NCBI RefSeq assembly: GCF_000208745.1
Contig: NC_030858.1
Span: 26,772,638 to 26,836,637 of the forward strand
DNA: 64,000 bases
Direction: 5' to 3'
DNA from: Theobroma cacao
Taxonomy: Eukaryota > Streptophyta > Magnoliopsida > Malvales > Malvaceae
Every line of letters starts with the position of its first letter. Position 1 is the stretch's first letter. Positions 46,099 through 56,841 of the stretch are shown here, one piece after another. Position numbers and translations under genes: made by a program. Below the pieces are notes generated by a model. The model did no database searches and had not been told where the DNA came from. It saw only the letters and a program-made list of their open reading frames with translations.

Positions 46099-46399
46099 TA
46101 AGGAAGCAATACAAATATAAATTCAAATTTGTGATTTTTTAATTGATTAACAGATTGGATAGAGATAAACTAGCTTCTTGCTCTTATTTTTCTCCTTTCT
46201 TCTTCATCTTATTTCCTTACCCATTATTTTACTTTTTAATTATTTATTTAATTTATTTATTTTTAATTTATCCATTAATTCAAATTTATGAATTTAGTTT
46301 AAAAATGGTAAGAATAAAAATAAAATAATTAATTGAATAATTAATTTTATTTTTTTATTTATTTAATTTTTATTATTTAGGTTTTTATTTTGCGTTTTT

Positions 46400-47480
46400 C
46401 TAATGTTATTGTTTCTATACAGAAACCAGAAACCTTTGGTGTAAGGTTGTAATTTCCTTTCTTTTTATCTCATTTGACTGTTTCTTCAAGCTTTTATCAT
46501 TTAGATTCTTTATTGCTTTTATTTTTATAATGTTATTACTTTCATATAGAAATTAGAAACCTTTCAAGTAAGTTCTAAATTTTTCTTTTCTTTATCTTAT
46601 TTAATTAAGTGTGTGGTTATACTTCTCTATTGTAGACAACAATCTACTCGAACCTTTACTCATTGTGAGATTGAGTTTAGTTTTTCTCTTTTTTTTTTAT
46701 TCTTGTTATTCTTTCTTTTAATGTGTTAATTTCTTTATTGATTACATTTACAATTTTGATTTTTTTTCCAATGAAGTTGCCATACAAGTCAAGAAGAAAA
46801 TTCTCTTATGCTCGTGGTGATTACCCATTGTTATTGATTTTTTTATGCATGAATTTTTTTATTTTATAAGTTAATATGGTTTTTGGATTAATTTGTTGGA
46901 ATGTCTTTGATTAATGTTGCTTTATTTTGTTATGCAATCTTGATTTTTATAGGTTTAAGATGGTTTCCAAGTATAATTATTTCAAGTATTTCATTCTTAT
47001 TTTGTTTCTTAATTTCATGATTTTCTGTTTATTCAAGTTTTTATTTTTTGAGTTCTTTATTATTTTTATTTTTATAATGTTATTACTTCCATACAGAAAT
47101 CGGAAGCCGTTTATGTAAGTTTCTAAATTTTCTTTCTTTTTATCTTATTTGATTAGGTGTGTGCTTATACTTTTTTATTGCAAACAATGATCTACTTGCA
47201 CCTTTGCTCATTATGAGATTGAATCCTTTGTTTAGTTTTCTCTCTTTTAATTTTATTTTGTTATTCTTTCTCCTAATGTGTTTATTGCTTTACTAATTAC
47301 ATTTACAATTTTGTCTTTTTCTTTTTTTAGAAAAATTGCCATACAAATAAAGAAGAAAATTGTCTTATCGTCGTGGTGATTACCTTTTATTATTGATGGT
47401 AATTACCCATTGTTATTGACCTTTTTATACATGAATTTGTCTATTTTAAAAGTTGATGTGGTTTTAGGATTATGCTGTTG
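46400..47480 (+). repeat. Degenerate tandem duplication, unit about 550-565 bp
   Basis: Stretches near 46540-46950 and 47075-47480 align in order through TTTTTATAATGTTATTACTT, ATTTGATTAGGTGTGTG, CTCATT(G/A)TGAGATTGA, TTGCCATACAA and TCGTGGTGATTACC. A third partial copy of the first part lies at about 46400-46500. It is T-rich and non-coding, with intron-like texture. Confidence 0.75.
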
Positions 47481-48109
47481 GAGTGTGATTAATTTGTATT
47501 GCTTTATTTTGTATCTTATCTCATATGTATCATACAAGCTTCAAGTTTATTTTATTTCTTATTTTCAATTATCTTATTTACATGTTTGTCAATATTATTT
47601 TTGTAGTATTGTTTATATGTAAACTCATATAACATTTTTGTTGTAGTTACTTTTTGACTATTCAGGAGTGTCACAAGTAAGTGTATTTTTATAATTTTTA
47701 CAAAATATAGTAGTCATCCTTTTCTTTTTATGCAGATTTGTATTTTTATACTAATTTTGTTGGTATCTTTGTCGTTTTAGCATAGTATGCAGCTTTTATG
47801 ACATTTTTGCTTTGTTTGTAACAGTTTTGTTATGTTTCTTCTATTTCATTATCAAAATTAGTTTGAATTGTGATATCTGATCTAACTTCCTAAACTTATA
47901 TTTTCATCCACCATATTTGGAATTTAAGTTTGCTATTGATACAACTATCGACACTTTTCTAGAAGTTTTATAAAATTGTGAGGATATTTCTATCTTTTAA
48001 TGTGGTCTGCACTTTTTATGTTATTTTTGTTGCAAATATATTAGTTATTTGGTTTTTTGCTTTATGAACCTATTTTTGTTTTCTTTTATTATGATAGGCA
48101 ATTTCTTTG

Positions 48110-48500
48110 ATATTTCCATTGAAATGCTGTGTTTTTAAGCATAGTTTACAGCTTCCATGGCATTTCTAATAGGAATCATAAACTGAATGAACTTACAAAA
48201 AAAAAAAATTAGTTTGCTATTGATTGAAATTGTGGAGGCCCTTTTGAGTTTTTTTCATGAAATTATGAAAGTATTTTCATCTTTTTACAGTGGCATGCAA
48301 TTTCTATGATATTTTTGTGGAATTGTGTGTTTTTAGCATAGTGTGCAACTTCATGAAATTTTTTATTGGAATCATAAACGAAATGAACTTAAAAAAATAA
48401 TATATGGTAGCTTATTATGGCATGCAGTTTTTATAGTATTTATGTTGGTACCTCTATCTTTTTAGCCTAATATATAGCCTCCATGACATTTTTACTTCCT
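48110..48500 (+). repeat. Dispersed short duplication (AGCATAGT-TGCA(A/G)CTT words)
   Basis: The phrase TTTTTAGCATAGTGTGCAACTT and its variants recurs about five times from 47778 to 48485. It is twice followed by GGAATCATAAAC(T)GAATGAACTTA. It continues the pattern of stepwise local duplication in this block. Confidence 0.6.
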
Positions 48501-48880
48501 TTGTAGAAGTTTGGTTAAGTTCCTTTTATTTCATTATTGTAAATAATTTGTATTGTTAGACCTCAATTTTTATCCGCTATTTTCGCAAATTGAGTTTCCT
48601 GTTAATTATAACTATTGAGATTTTGTGATTAGGTTCTCTATCTTAGCAAGTCAAATGGAATTTTACTAACTACTAAGCTCCTTCTTTCAATCTGCATTCT
48701 ACATTGATGACAAAAAATGATTGACTTTGTCATTTGTTTTCTTACTTTCAAGCTTAATTGTTTGATAGTTAACATTTAGTCAATCGTGATGAAGGTAAAA
48801 GCTATCCAAATACTACTTTATAATTAATTATAATTTTTATTTTTTACTTTGTTTCCACTTTAATAATCAGTCACTACTTC

Positions 48881-49018
48881 ATGAGCAGGTTCAAGTTGCC
48901 TGATAATGCAAGGACTTATTAAATTCAAGGTTTTATTGAAGATGGAATGCTTATTGTCACTATTGGTAAAAAAGTTTCACAAAGACCAAATGTTAGAGTC
49001 ATTGAAATCACTAAGTAA
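48881..49018 (+). pseudogene. Small heat-shock protein (HSP20) C-terminal relic
   Basis: The translated frame reads RFKLPDNAR, then a stop (TAA, 48920-48922), then IEDGMLIVTIGKK and RPNVRVIEITK. This is the beta-strand end of the alpha-crystallin domain of plant class I/II small heat-shock proteins (RFRLPENA...MENGVLTVTVPK...KPDVKVIDI). The first half of the domain is not found upstream, and an acceptor-like GAGCAG precedes it. A single in-frame stop and the missing N-terminal half make this non-functional. The original protein is a cytosolic chaperone. Confidence 0.75.
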
Positions 49019-49799
49019 AATAACTTATCATGTATTTTATGTGTTTCTAAGTTGTATACTATAGTTTACATTCACAACTCTTAAATAGATTACCATTTAA
49101 ACATTTATGCAATTTCTGACTTTTTTTGTATACATTGCAGTTGACAAATAGTTTCTTGAATGCTTATGTAAAGTGGGCACTATATGATTATTGAAATGTA
49201 GATATATCTTAACAAAAACTGTTTTACCTATATCACATTAGTGCATCACACAAACATACTCTACTATCTTATAAACCTATGGATTAGACGTGTTGCTTAC
49301 ATGCCATCTTGCTGGAGAGAATTTTTGCTTTCAATAGTTATAAATATTTTGTCTTATTTTTCTTTTTTAACTCATCTTTTGTTAATTGAGTACCATATTT
49401 TAATTTTGAATCTACTAAACAAATTTAAAATTTAAATATCACATTTTACATTTTTAAACTTTAGTTACTAAATTGAACATTTGATTATAATTTATGTTTA
49501 AAATATATATTTAACTCTTTTATGAAATATTTTTCTAATAAAAGTTTCCTATATATGTAGGCATACACACACTTGAATGAAAATTTAACTTTAGAACAAA
49601 TAGATTGTCTTAAATTTTGAAAATTATTGTAATTTTTTCAAGATATGTTCTATCAGTATTAGCAAATCATTTTGAAATTGATAAGTAATTAGCTAGTCTA
49701 TTTAATTTAATCATTAAATTTTTAAAATCCTTTGCAAAAAATAACTTCAATAGTATTATTACTCTCTAGTTAAAATTTTGTCAACAAATTCATTAAAAA

Positions 49800-49997
49800 A
49801 CATTTTAATTATGTCAAGGAGAAAGTAATGAAAAAAATTATAAACTGGAAAAATAAATTGTTGTTCATTGTCGGAAGAGAAGTGTTGATTAAGTCTGTGG
49901 TATAAGCAATTCCTATTTATGTGATAAGCTGTTTTAAATTACTTGATAGTTTATGTAGGGAAATTGATGCTACCATCACTAGATTTTGGTAGGGAGT
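49800..49997 (+). pseudogene. LINE (non-LTR) reverse transcriptase remnant
   Basis: One frame reads INWKNKLLFIVGREVLIKSV, then after a stop AIPIYVISCFKL, then ITRFW. This matches the well-known end of plant L1-type reverse transcriptases (W...KLLS.AGREVLIKAVAQAIP.Y.MS.F.LP...I.RFWWG). Stops interrupt it at 49903-49905 (TAA, at a usual Gln) and 49990-49992 (TAG, at a usual Trp). The Copia LTR begins six bases after that last stop codon, so the remnant is cut by that insertion. Confidence 0.8.
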
Positions 49998-51500
49998 TGT
50001 TAGTCTTGAGTTGCATCATGCTTTGATTTGACAAAAATTACTTGTTAACTTGAACTTAATATCAAGCATTTGAAATTGTCTCAAATGTAGTTTTAATCCT
50101 TTAAGGTCACATAATTGTTTGAAAAGCCATGCGTCATTAGAAAATATCATAAAAGCTTTCACTCAATGCATATTCAGCTAGGAAAACAAAGAGCAAACAT
50201 GCTTTAAATTATCATTTGATTGTAGGAACGAGGCAAGGAAGAAATATGTGAAGAAAGGTGCCAAAAAGCTAAGAAAACTTCAAAACACAAGTCAAGAGTT
50301 GATTCTAAAGAAGCTCAAGTTGATCCAAACGTAAAAAGAGTGAAAAGCTTGAAGTATATAAAGCCATAGTTGACCCTGAAGTGGTTATAGTCGACCTTGA
50401 TCCAAAAAGCTTGAAAATTGGAAGAAAATACAGACATAGTTGATCTGGCTATTCTAATGTGTGGAAAAGGGAGAAGTCAAGAGACATAGTCGACCCTAGC
50501 AAAGGCATAGTCGACTATAGCAACTCAAACTTGTAAAAATCATGCCTTAAGGAATTAGATCGAGTAGAGGAAGGTTATACTTAACTATGGAGCTCTAATT
50601 TGAGAAATTTGAAAAACATAGTCGACCTTAAGAGCGTTGTGGTTAATGCTCAAGCTTCAGCAACAGTTAGATTTGATTCAAACTTGTGTCTAATGGCTCG
50701 AAACTTTACACCAACTATAAATAGCCGTCTTTGAGTCATTTGGAAACAAGAGAAGACTTGAGATAAGGTTTCAAATCCTAGAAAGACCTTCAAAAGCTTA
50801 TCGTCACTCTTTAGCTTCATTTTAGTCTTTCACCAAGATTTGAAAAGTCCTAGCTTCATTCAAGCAAAAATTTCTTCACTTACTTCACTTAAGCTTAAGC
50901 TTTTAGCATCTAGCTTTTGTAGAGACATTTTCTTGCTAAACTTTGTACTCCATTGTAAAGGTTCTAGCTTAACCTTGAAAAGCTATTTGTGGGTTTGTGG
51001 TTGAGCTTGTAAAAACCAATGTTAAAGGGTTTCCCTTGATCTTGTGAAAAAACATTATAAGGGTTTCACTTGATCATGTGAAAAAGCATTATGAGGGTTT
51101 CGCTTGATCCCGTAAAAAGCATTGTAAGGGTTTTGTTTGATCCCGTAAAAAGGTTATTTCCTTTAGTGGATTTGAAATTCCTCTGGTGTTCAAAGGAAGT
51201 AGATGTAAGTACTTGAGAAAGCTGAACCACTATAAAAATATTGTGTCTCATTTTTAATTTTTCCATGTCGTGATTTATTACTTGCATTTAGCATAGGAAA
51301 ATATTTTAGCAGCAGTTATTGTTTGTTCTTTCAATTTATTATTGAAAACTTTCTTAGAAAATCACACACTTTGCTTTTGACACAAGAAGAAATCTTTAGT
51401 TTTAAAAATCTTTATTTTAATATTTAGTCTTTCAAAGGAATTTTTAAATACCAATTCACCCCTTCTTGGTATGTTGCTCATTAAGACTTTTACACTAACA
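49998..51500 (+). repeat. 5' LTR of the Copia element with GTCGAC motif array
   Basis: 1503 bp, TG...CA. It contains at least six copies of a (C/T)ATAGT(C/T)GACC-type word between about 50360 and 50640, including CATAGTCGACTATAG. A TATAAATAG box lies at about 50716 with a leader afterwards, as expected for the U3/R boundary. Confidence 0.85.
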
Positions 51501-51502
51501 AT

Positions 51503-51514
51503 TAGTATCAGAGC
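51503..51514 (+). other. Primer binding site (initiator tRNA-Met type)
   Basis: TAGTATCAGAGC differs by one base from TGGTATCAGAGC, the complement of the 3' end of plant initiator tRNA-Met. It sits two bases after the LTR, as in Copia elements. Confidence 0.85.
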
Positions 51515-51580
51515 TTAGTCTCAATTTTGTGAGTCTAACTGCCTTTGAGAGATCCATTGTAGAAGCTTAAACTCATCAAA

Positions 51581-52563
51581 ATGGAAATTATGGCAACCGT
51601 ACTTGTTGAAGGACAATTGATCCAAAGACCACCTCTTTTTATGGGTAATAACTACCTTTATTGGAATAAACACATGAAAATATCTATACAATCAGTGGAC
51701 TTAGATGTTTGGAATGTTATACTAGATGGTTCTCATATTTTATATAAGGTAGTAGAAGGAAAATTTGTGATTAAGCCTAGAAGAGAGTGGAGTGATAAAG
51801 ATAAGAAATTAATTCAAGTAAATTGCAAGGCTTATAATACTCTTATTTGTGCATTAGATGCTAGTGAATTTAATAATATGTCTATATGTGAAAACGCAAA
51901 ACAAATTTGAGACACTCTAGAGACTACTTATAAGGGAACTAAATAAGTCAAGGAATCAAAGATTGGATTGTTTACACATGATTATGAACTTTTCTGGATG
52001 AAAGAAGATGAGTCTATAAATGAAATGAAATGTTTGAAAGATTCACCAATATTGTTGGAGGTTTGAAGGCTTTAAGGAAAGAATTTCCAAATGCCCAACT
52101 TGTGAAGAAAATCTTGTATAGCCTACTTAAGTCTTGGAGACCTAAAGTCACGACTATAAAGGAAGCTACAAACTTTAATAACTTCAAGTTAGAGGTGATA
52201 ATAGGATCCTCACTCACATATGAAATGATGTTAAAACATGAAATTAAGCTAAAAGAGCTTAAGAAATATGACACTAAGAAAAAAGGAATAGCTCTTTAGT
52301 CCATAGTTGAAGAAGAAGAGAAAAGCCAAAAGAGTGAGTTTGAAAAAGAAGAGGACATAGCCATGATAGCTAGAAAGTTCAATAGGTTCATGATTAAAAA
52401 TTTTAAAACTAGGAAATCTACAAGGAAAGATGTGCTTAATGAAGAGCATACAAAAGATCACTTGATATGCTATGATTGCCAAAAGCTCAGCCACACCAAA
52501 TATGAGTGCTCAAATAAAACAAACACTTCAAGGAACTTTAAGAAGAAAGTAATGATGGCAACT
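51581..52563 (+). pseudogene. Copia gag-like gene (UBN2/DUF4219 type), broken
   Basis: It starts with MEIMATVLVEGQLIQRPPLF and YLYWNKHMKISIQ, the N-terminal signature of plant Copia gag proteins. An RFTNIVGGLKALRKEFPNAQ block follows, then a zinc knuckle CYDCQKLSHTKYEC (CX2CX4HX4C) at about 52470-52511. Breaks are stops at 51908-51910 (TGA) and 51944-51946 (TAA), a frameshift near 52026-52032, and a stop after about residue 89 of the second open stretch (52297-52299). Gag forms the particle and packages RNA; this copy cannot make a full protein. Confidence 0.8.
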
Positions 52564-52623
52564 TAGAGGGATACTAATGACTCTCAAGGTGAGGAAAGTG
52601 ATGAAATTGGCAACCTTTACTTT

Positions 52624-53330
52624 ATGGCACTTGATGACAACAAGATCCAAGATATGGAAGCCAACCCCCATGAGCCAACCATTAAAGAAGGACAACCATC
52701 TTTAAAACCTCCATATTTCAATGGGGACAACTTCTTTATATGGAGATATGGAATGAGGCATTTTGTTATTGCTAACAACCATCAAGCTTGGATACAAATT
52801 GAAGAAATGGATGAATGGAATTCATATGATCTTGATTTGATTCAACTTAATGCAAAAGCCATGCATACCGTCCTTAGTGCACTTGGAGAGAGGCAACGTG
52901 ATCAAGTTCAAAATTGTGAAAGTGCTAAGGAAATTTGGGAAAAGCTAGAAGAGCTATGAGGTGAAGCCCATGAAAGAGAATTGGAAAAAAATGATCTTAT
53001 AAATGCATGTTCATTAAGTGAAGATGAAGAGAATAGAAAATTCCAAAATTCAATGCCAAGCCATGAGGTAGGATTTTCAACCCATGAATCACTTGTCTTT
53101 ACAAATAGTGGATTAGAAAGTGTGTTTGAAGAATTAGCTCTTTCATTTCAAGAACTAGGTTTAAGTCAAAAGGAGAAAATTTTAAATCTTGGGTTAAAAA
53201 ATGAATCATTGATGGAAGAAAACAATCAACTAAAAATTGATGTTGAAATACTCCAAAAAAACTATGATGGATTATAAGAAGAAAATAGGAAATTGAAAAG
53301 TATTGTTAAAGGAAAGGAAAGATAGAAATT
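52624..53330 (+). pseudogene. Second gag-like domain plus coiled-coil segment
   Basis: After the zinc knuckle a new gag-N-terminus-like block appears: KPPYFNGDNFFIWRYGMRHF, then LDLIQLNAKAMHTVLSALG and ESAKEIWEKLEEL. This is the same UBN2-like layout as at 51.6 kb but clearly different in sequence. A coiled-coil-like stretch follows (ALSFQELGLSQKEKILNLGL, NNQLKIDVEILQKNY), with stops at 52957-52959 and 53275-53277. Finding two gag heads in one interior suggests recombination between two Copia families, or an insertion. No pol follows. Confidence 0.65.
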
Positions 53331-53618
53331 AAGAGGAGGAACTCTTATAAACTAATAAATTTCTATTGCATTTGTTGTTCAACTTACTGTCTTGTGCATA
53401 TATTTGATGAGACTAACCCTCAAGGATTCAATGCAATTTGAATGCCAAATGTCAAGTGAAAGTGATATTTGTAGGTATCACTAACAAGGAAGAGCAATTC
53501 AAAGGTTGAACATCAAATGAAAAATTGGTGATATCTACTTCCTTATTTCTTTTAAATTTGAAGAGTGCTTGATTAAATGAAATTTGATTGATTACTTATT
53601 TGACTATTGAGTGTAGTT

Positions 53619-53710
53619 TTTTTTTTTTTTATAATTAGGGAAATGGGGATTGAAACCCTACTCTTTAGGTAGGGGATCCTGCATCAACCAATGAGCCAAA
53701 TGCTCGGATG
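53619..53710 (-). mobile_element. tRNA-derived SINE with target duplications
   Basis: On the minus strand the element starts with an A-box-like TTGGCTCATTGGTTGATGC and has a B-box GGTTTCAATCC, then ends in a run of about 12 A. It is flanked by 18-bp direct repeats TGACTA(T/C)TGAGTGTAGTT at 53601-53618 and 53711-53728, differing at one base. The features (Pol III boxes, poly-A tail, long target duplication) are those of a short tRNA-derived SINE of about 92 bp, nested in the Copia interior. Confidence 0.85.
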
Positions 53711-53730
53711 TGACTACTGAGTGTAGTTTA

Positions 53731-56224
53731 CTTTGCATTTGTTTCAAAACATATGGTTGAATATTGATTGTGCAAAATTGTTAGTTGCAAGGAAATGTAA
53801 GCAGGATATGCACTTACACTTGAACACAAATAATTTGATAAGGATGATATGGTGGTAATATGAGGTTATATTTATTTATAGCTTCAACAAGTTCAACACA
53901 AGATGAAAATGCTTAAACTTATTGATCCATTTTGAATATTCATGTGCTTTCATTGAAATATCTTTCCTAACTAGTGAAATATTCAAATGTTTAGTGTAGG
54001 AACAATTCTTGAAAAATGCCTTATGTTTGTGCTTAAATATTTATTTCAAGAACAACTCGTTGATTAGGCATATGAAATTGATTATGATGAACTCTTTCAA
54101 CTTCGTGAGAAATATTCTTGGTTCATCTATTATCCATTATCAAGTCACATGCTTACATGATATTCTTGCTTGACCTTAATGTTTAAAGTTTAAAACTTGA
54201 CTTGAGCTATGCATTTGAATATGAATTTGCTTGTCAAGTTTGATCATAACATATATTGTGATGATATAGTTCAAATATTTTTAAACATGCATTTAAATGT
54301 TAACTATGTTTTCCATGAGCTTAAATGTTTGCATGATCTAAAGACCTTGTGTGTGTCCAACTTGAGCTTGTAAGTTATCAATCGAATGCTCATTTTTTGA
54401 ACTTTGACAATTAGTATTCATTGATGCTTGGATGTTTACTTTAGAGATATTCACGAGTTGAATGCTTTATTTTAATTATTTCATAACAATTGGTATCACT
54501 CATGAATCATAGATCATTAGAAATAGCATAGATGGATAAAATTCAATGTTTGCATATTCTTAATAAATATATGTTTATATTTTTGAAAATTGAAACCTTG
54601 CTTGCATTTCGATGAAAATAATTAAAATCAAAATGAATGAAAATAGCCATGTTATTATATGTGATCATGCTTGTACTTGATCATAAAATCTTCATGTATG
54701 ATTACAACAAGTGCGAAATGCCTTGATAATGCTTCATTGATAATGATATTGTCTTGATGAGAAAACTTCTCATTGAATTAATAGTCTTATACATATTTTG
54801 GAGAACACTTATTAAAATGCTTGTGTGAAAATATTGTGGAAAAAAGATTACTAAAAAGGGCTTAATGATGACATTCTCATGATGATAGACTATTATTGAG
54901 AAAATTCTCTCTTAAATTGTTATTCTTATATATTTTAGAGAATTTGTTTAAAATGCTTGATTGATAATGCTTGGACAATGCATGATTGAAAAAGATGCTT
55001 AATGAAAAATGATATTTTGGACATGCATTGAAATTAATGTGCGTACACTTCCTGAAGTTATGAGTGTTTGAAGCATATATTGAATACTTATTTAAATGCT
55101 CATATTTTTCTAGTTCCATGAATGGTTGAGTATTTGATTAACATGTTGATTATCCATTTTCCTATCATATGCTCATGATTTATGCCCGTATTTGTCTCAT
55201 AAGGGAAGGTAAGATTATGCTTTAATGTGGTTAACCATTTAACTCTTCTTTGTTGAAAGCAATCTAATGGATGATTAAAGGGAAGTTGATCATTGACTTT
55301 GTCCTATGATGTTTGAACACTTAAAATCTTCAACAATGAGCTTGGTGAGATCTGAAGAAATGGTGTTCATCTCTATTGTTAATATCTTTTAAACACCATA
55401 TTAAACTTGTGCTTAATAATGTCTCACATTTGTGCTTGAATAATGATTGCCATGCTCCTTACTATAATTGGTTGTGCACTCAATATGTTACTTGATTATT
55501 TGTTCGAATGAATATGTGAACATACTAGTGTAGAAGTTGCACACATCATGTTCACATTATGTGCATACTTATAAATGCTTTATACTTGATTATGCTTGTT
55601 TTTATATATAAGTATATCTAACTTGAACTTAAAGGATGAAATGTCCACACTTTGTTTATATGTGCATATCTATATGTGTCATTCTTGATGATGACATATA
55701 TTGTGCTTGAATTGCAATGGTTAGATATGTTCTTTAGGCTTTAATTGAATATATTGAGTAGAAATATATTATGACTTACTTTTCTTGAATATATAGATTG
55801 GAAATAAATCTTGATTTAATGCTCTCATATTATGATGAAGGATATATTTTTTGATCTCTTAATTGAATATCTTTGCTTGAAAATATATCTCATTGTTTTG
55901 ATTTGATGGTTAGAGTTTATTATTGAACTTAATGCTTATTTTTACTTGATGACTATCACTAACCATTGTCTCTTGAGTTTAAGTACTTAAAGCTTACACT
56001 TCTTAACTTTTTTGTTATAAGGTTTATAAGCACATTGAAATGTTCTTATATTACTTTAATTTTTCTTGAAAATATTTTTGAACTTCATGCATAAATTGAG
56101 GAGGAGAATTTTCAAAGTTCATATTCATTTCTTATATCCTTCTCACTTACACTTAAAATGCTTTCAACAATGGCATAGAGACTAATTAAGTTAGGGGGAG
56201 GTTTTAAGAAATTTCAAATACAAT
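53731..56224 (+). other. Non-coding interior of the Copia element
   Basis: AT-rich, with recurring words such as AATGCTTGATTGATAATGC, TTGAATATAT and TGTGCTTGAAT. No pol domain in any frame. It looks like diverged tandemly duplicated filler. Confidence 0.5.
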
Positions 56225-56260
56225 ATGCTCATATTTTTATCATATCAAAAAAAGGGAGAT
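56225..56260 (+). other. Polypurine tract and 3' end of Copia interior
   Basis: AAAAAAAGGGAGAT abuts the TGTTAG start of the right LTR. A second purine block (GTTAGGGGGAGG) lies about 60 bases upstream. Confidence 0.75.
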
Positions 56261-56841
56261 TGTTAGCCTTGAATTACATCATGTTTCGATTTGACAAAAA
56301 ATACATGTTATCTCGAACTTAGTGTCAAGCATTTGGAATTGTCTCAAATATATTTTTAGTCTCTTAAGGTCACATAATTGTTTGAAAAACGATGCATCAT
56401 TAAAAAATATCATAAACAATACATATTTAGCAAAAAAAACAAAGAGCAAACATGCTTTGAATTATCATTTGATTGTAAAAACAAGGCAAGGTAGAAACAG
56501 CTAAAGAAAGGCACCAAAAAACTAAGGAAACATCAAGACACAAGTCAAGAGTCAATCTTAGAGAAGCTCAAGTCGATCCAAAGGCAGAAAAGTGAAAAAC
56601 TTGAAGTATACAAAGCCATAGTCAACCTTGAAGTGGTTATAATTGACCTTGATCGAGAAAGCTCGAAATTGGTAGAGAACACAAACATAGTCGACCCTAG
56701 CTACTCTAATGCATGGAAAAGGGAGAAATCAAGAGACATAGTCGATCCTAGTAAAGGCATAGTCAACTATAGTAGCTTAGACTTGCAAAAATCACATTAT
56801 TGAGAATTAGATTGAGTAAAGGAAGGTTATACTTGACTATA
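56261..56841 (+). repeat. 3' LTR of the Copia element, truncated
   Basis: It aligns to 49998 through about 50590 in the left LTR (shared TAAGGTCACATAATTGTTTG, AAAGAGCAAACATGCTTT, CAAGACACAAGTCAAGAGT). It stops at ACTTGACTATA, where the left LTR continues ACTTAACTATGGAGC. The remainder should lie beyond the Gypsy insertion, outside the window. Confidence 0.85.

Larger units (their letters stand above)
49998..56841 (+). mobile_element. Copia-type LTR retrotransposon, non-autonomous, 3' LTR broken by a Gypsy insertion
   Basis: The left LTR runs 49998-51500 (TGTTAGTC...ACTAACA), is followed by an initiator-tRNA-Met-type primer site, and the right LTR starts at 56261 (TGTTAGCC) after a purine tract. 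The interior has gag-like coding with a zinc knuckle but no protease, integrase or reverse transcriptase. From about 53340 to 56200 it is AT-rich and non-coding. The right LTR stops at 56841, where a Gypsy LTR end begins. The two LTRs have diverged by many substitutions and small indels, so the insertion is old. It interrupts a LINE remnant on its left. Confidence 0.85.

Noticed and set aside
53731..56224. Hidden pol domains in the Copia interior
   Set aside because: Looked for integrase HHCC/DDE and reverse transcriptase motifs in the visible frames; none seen.
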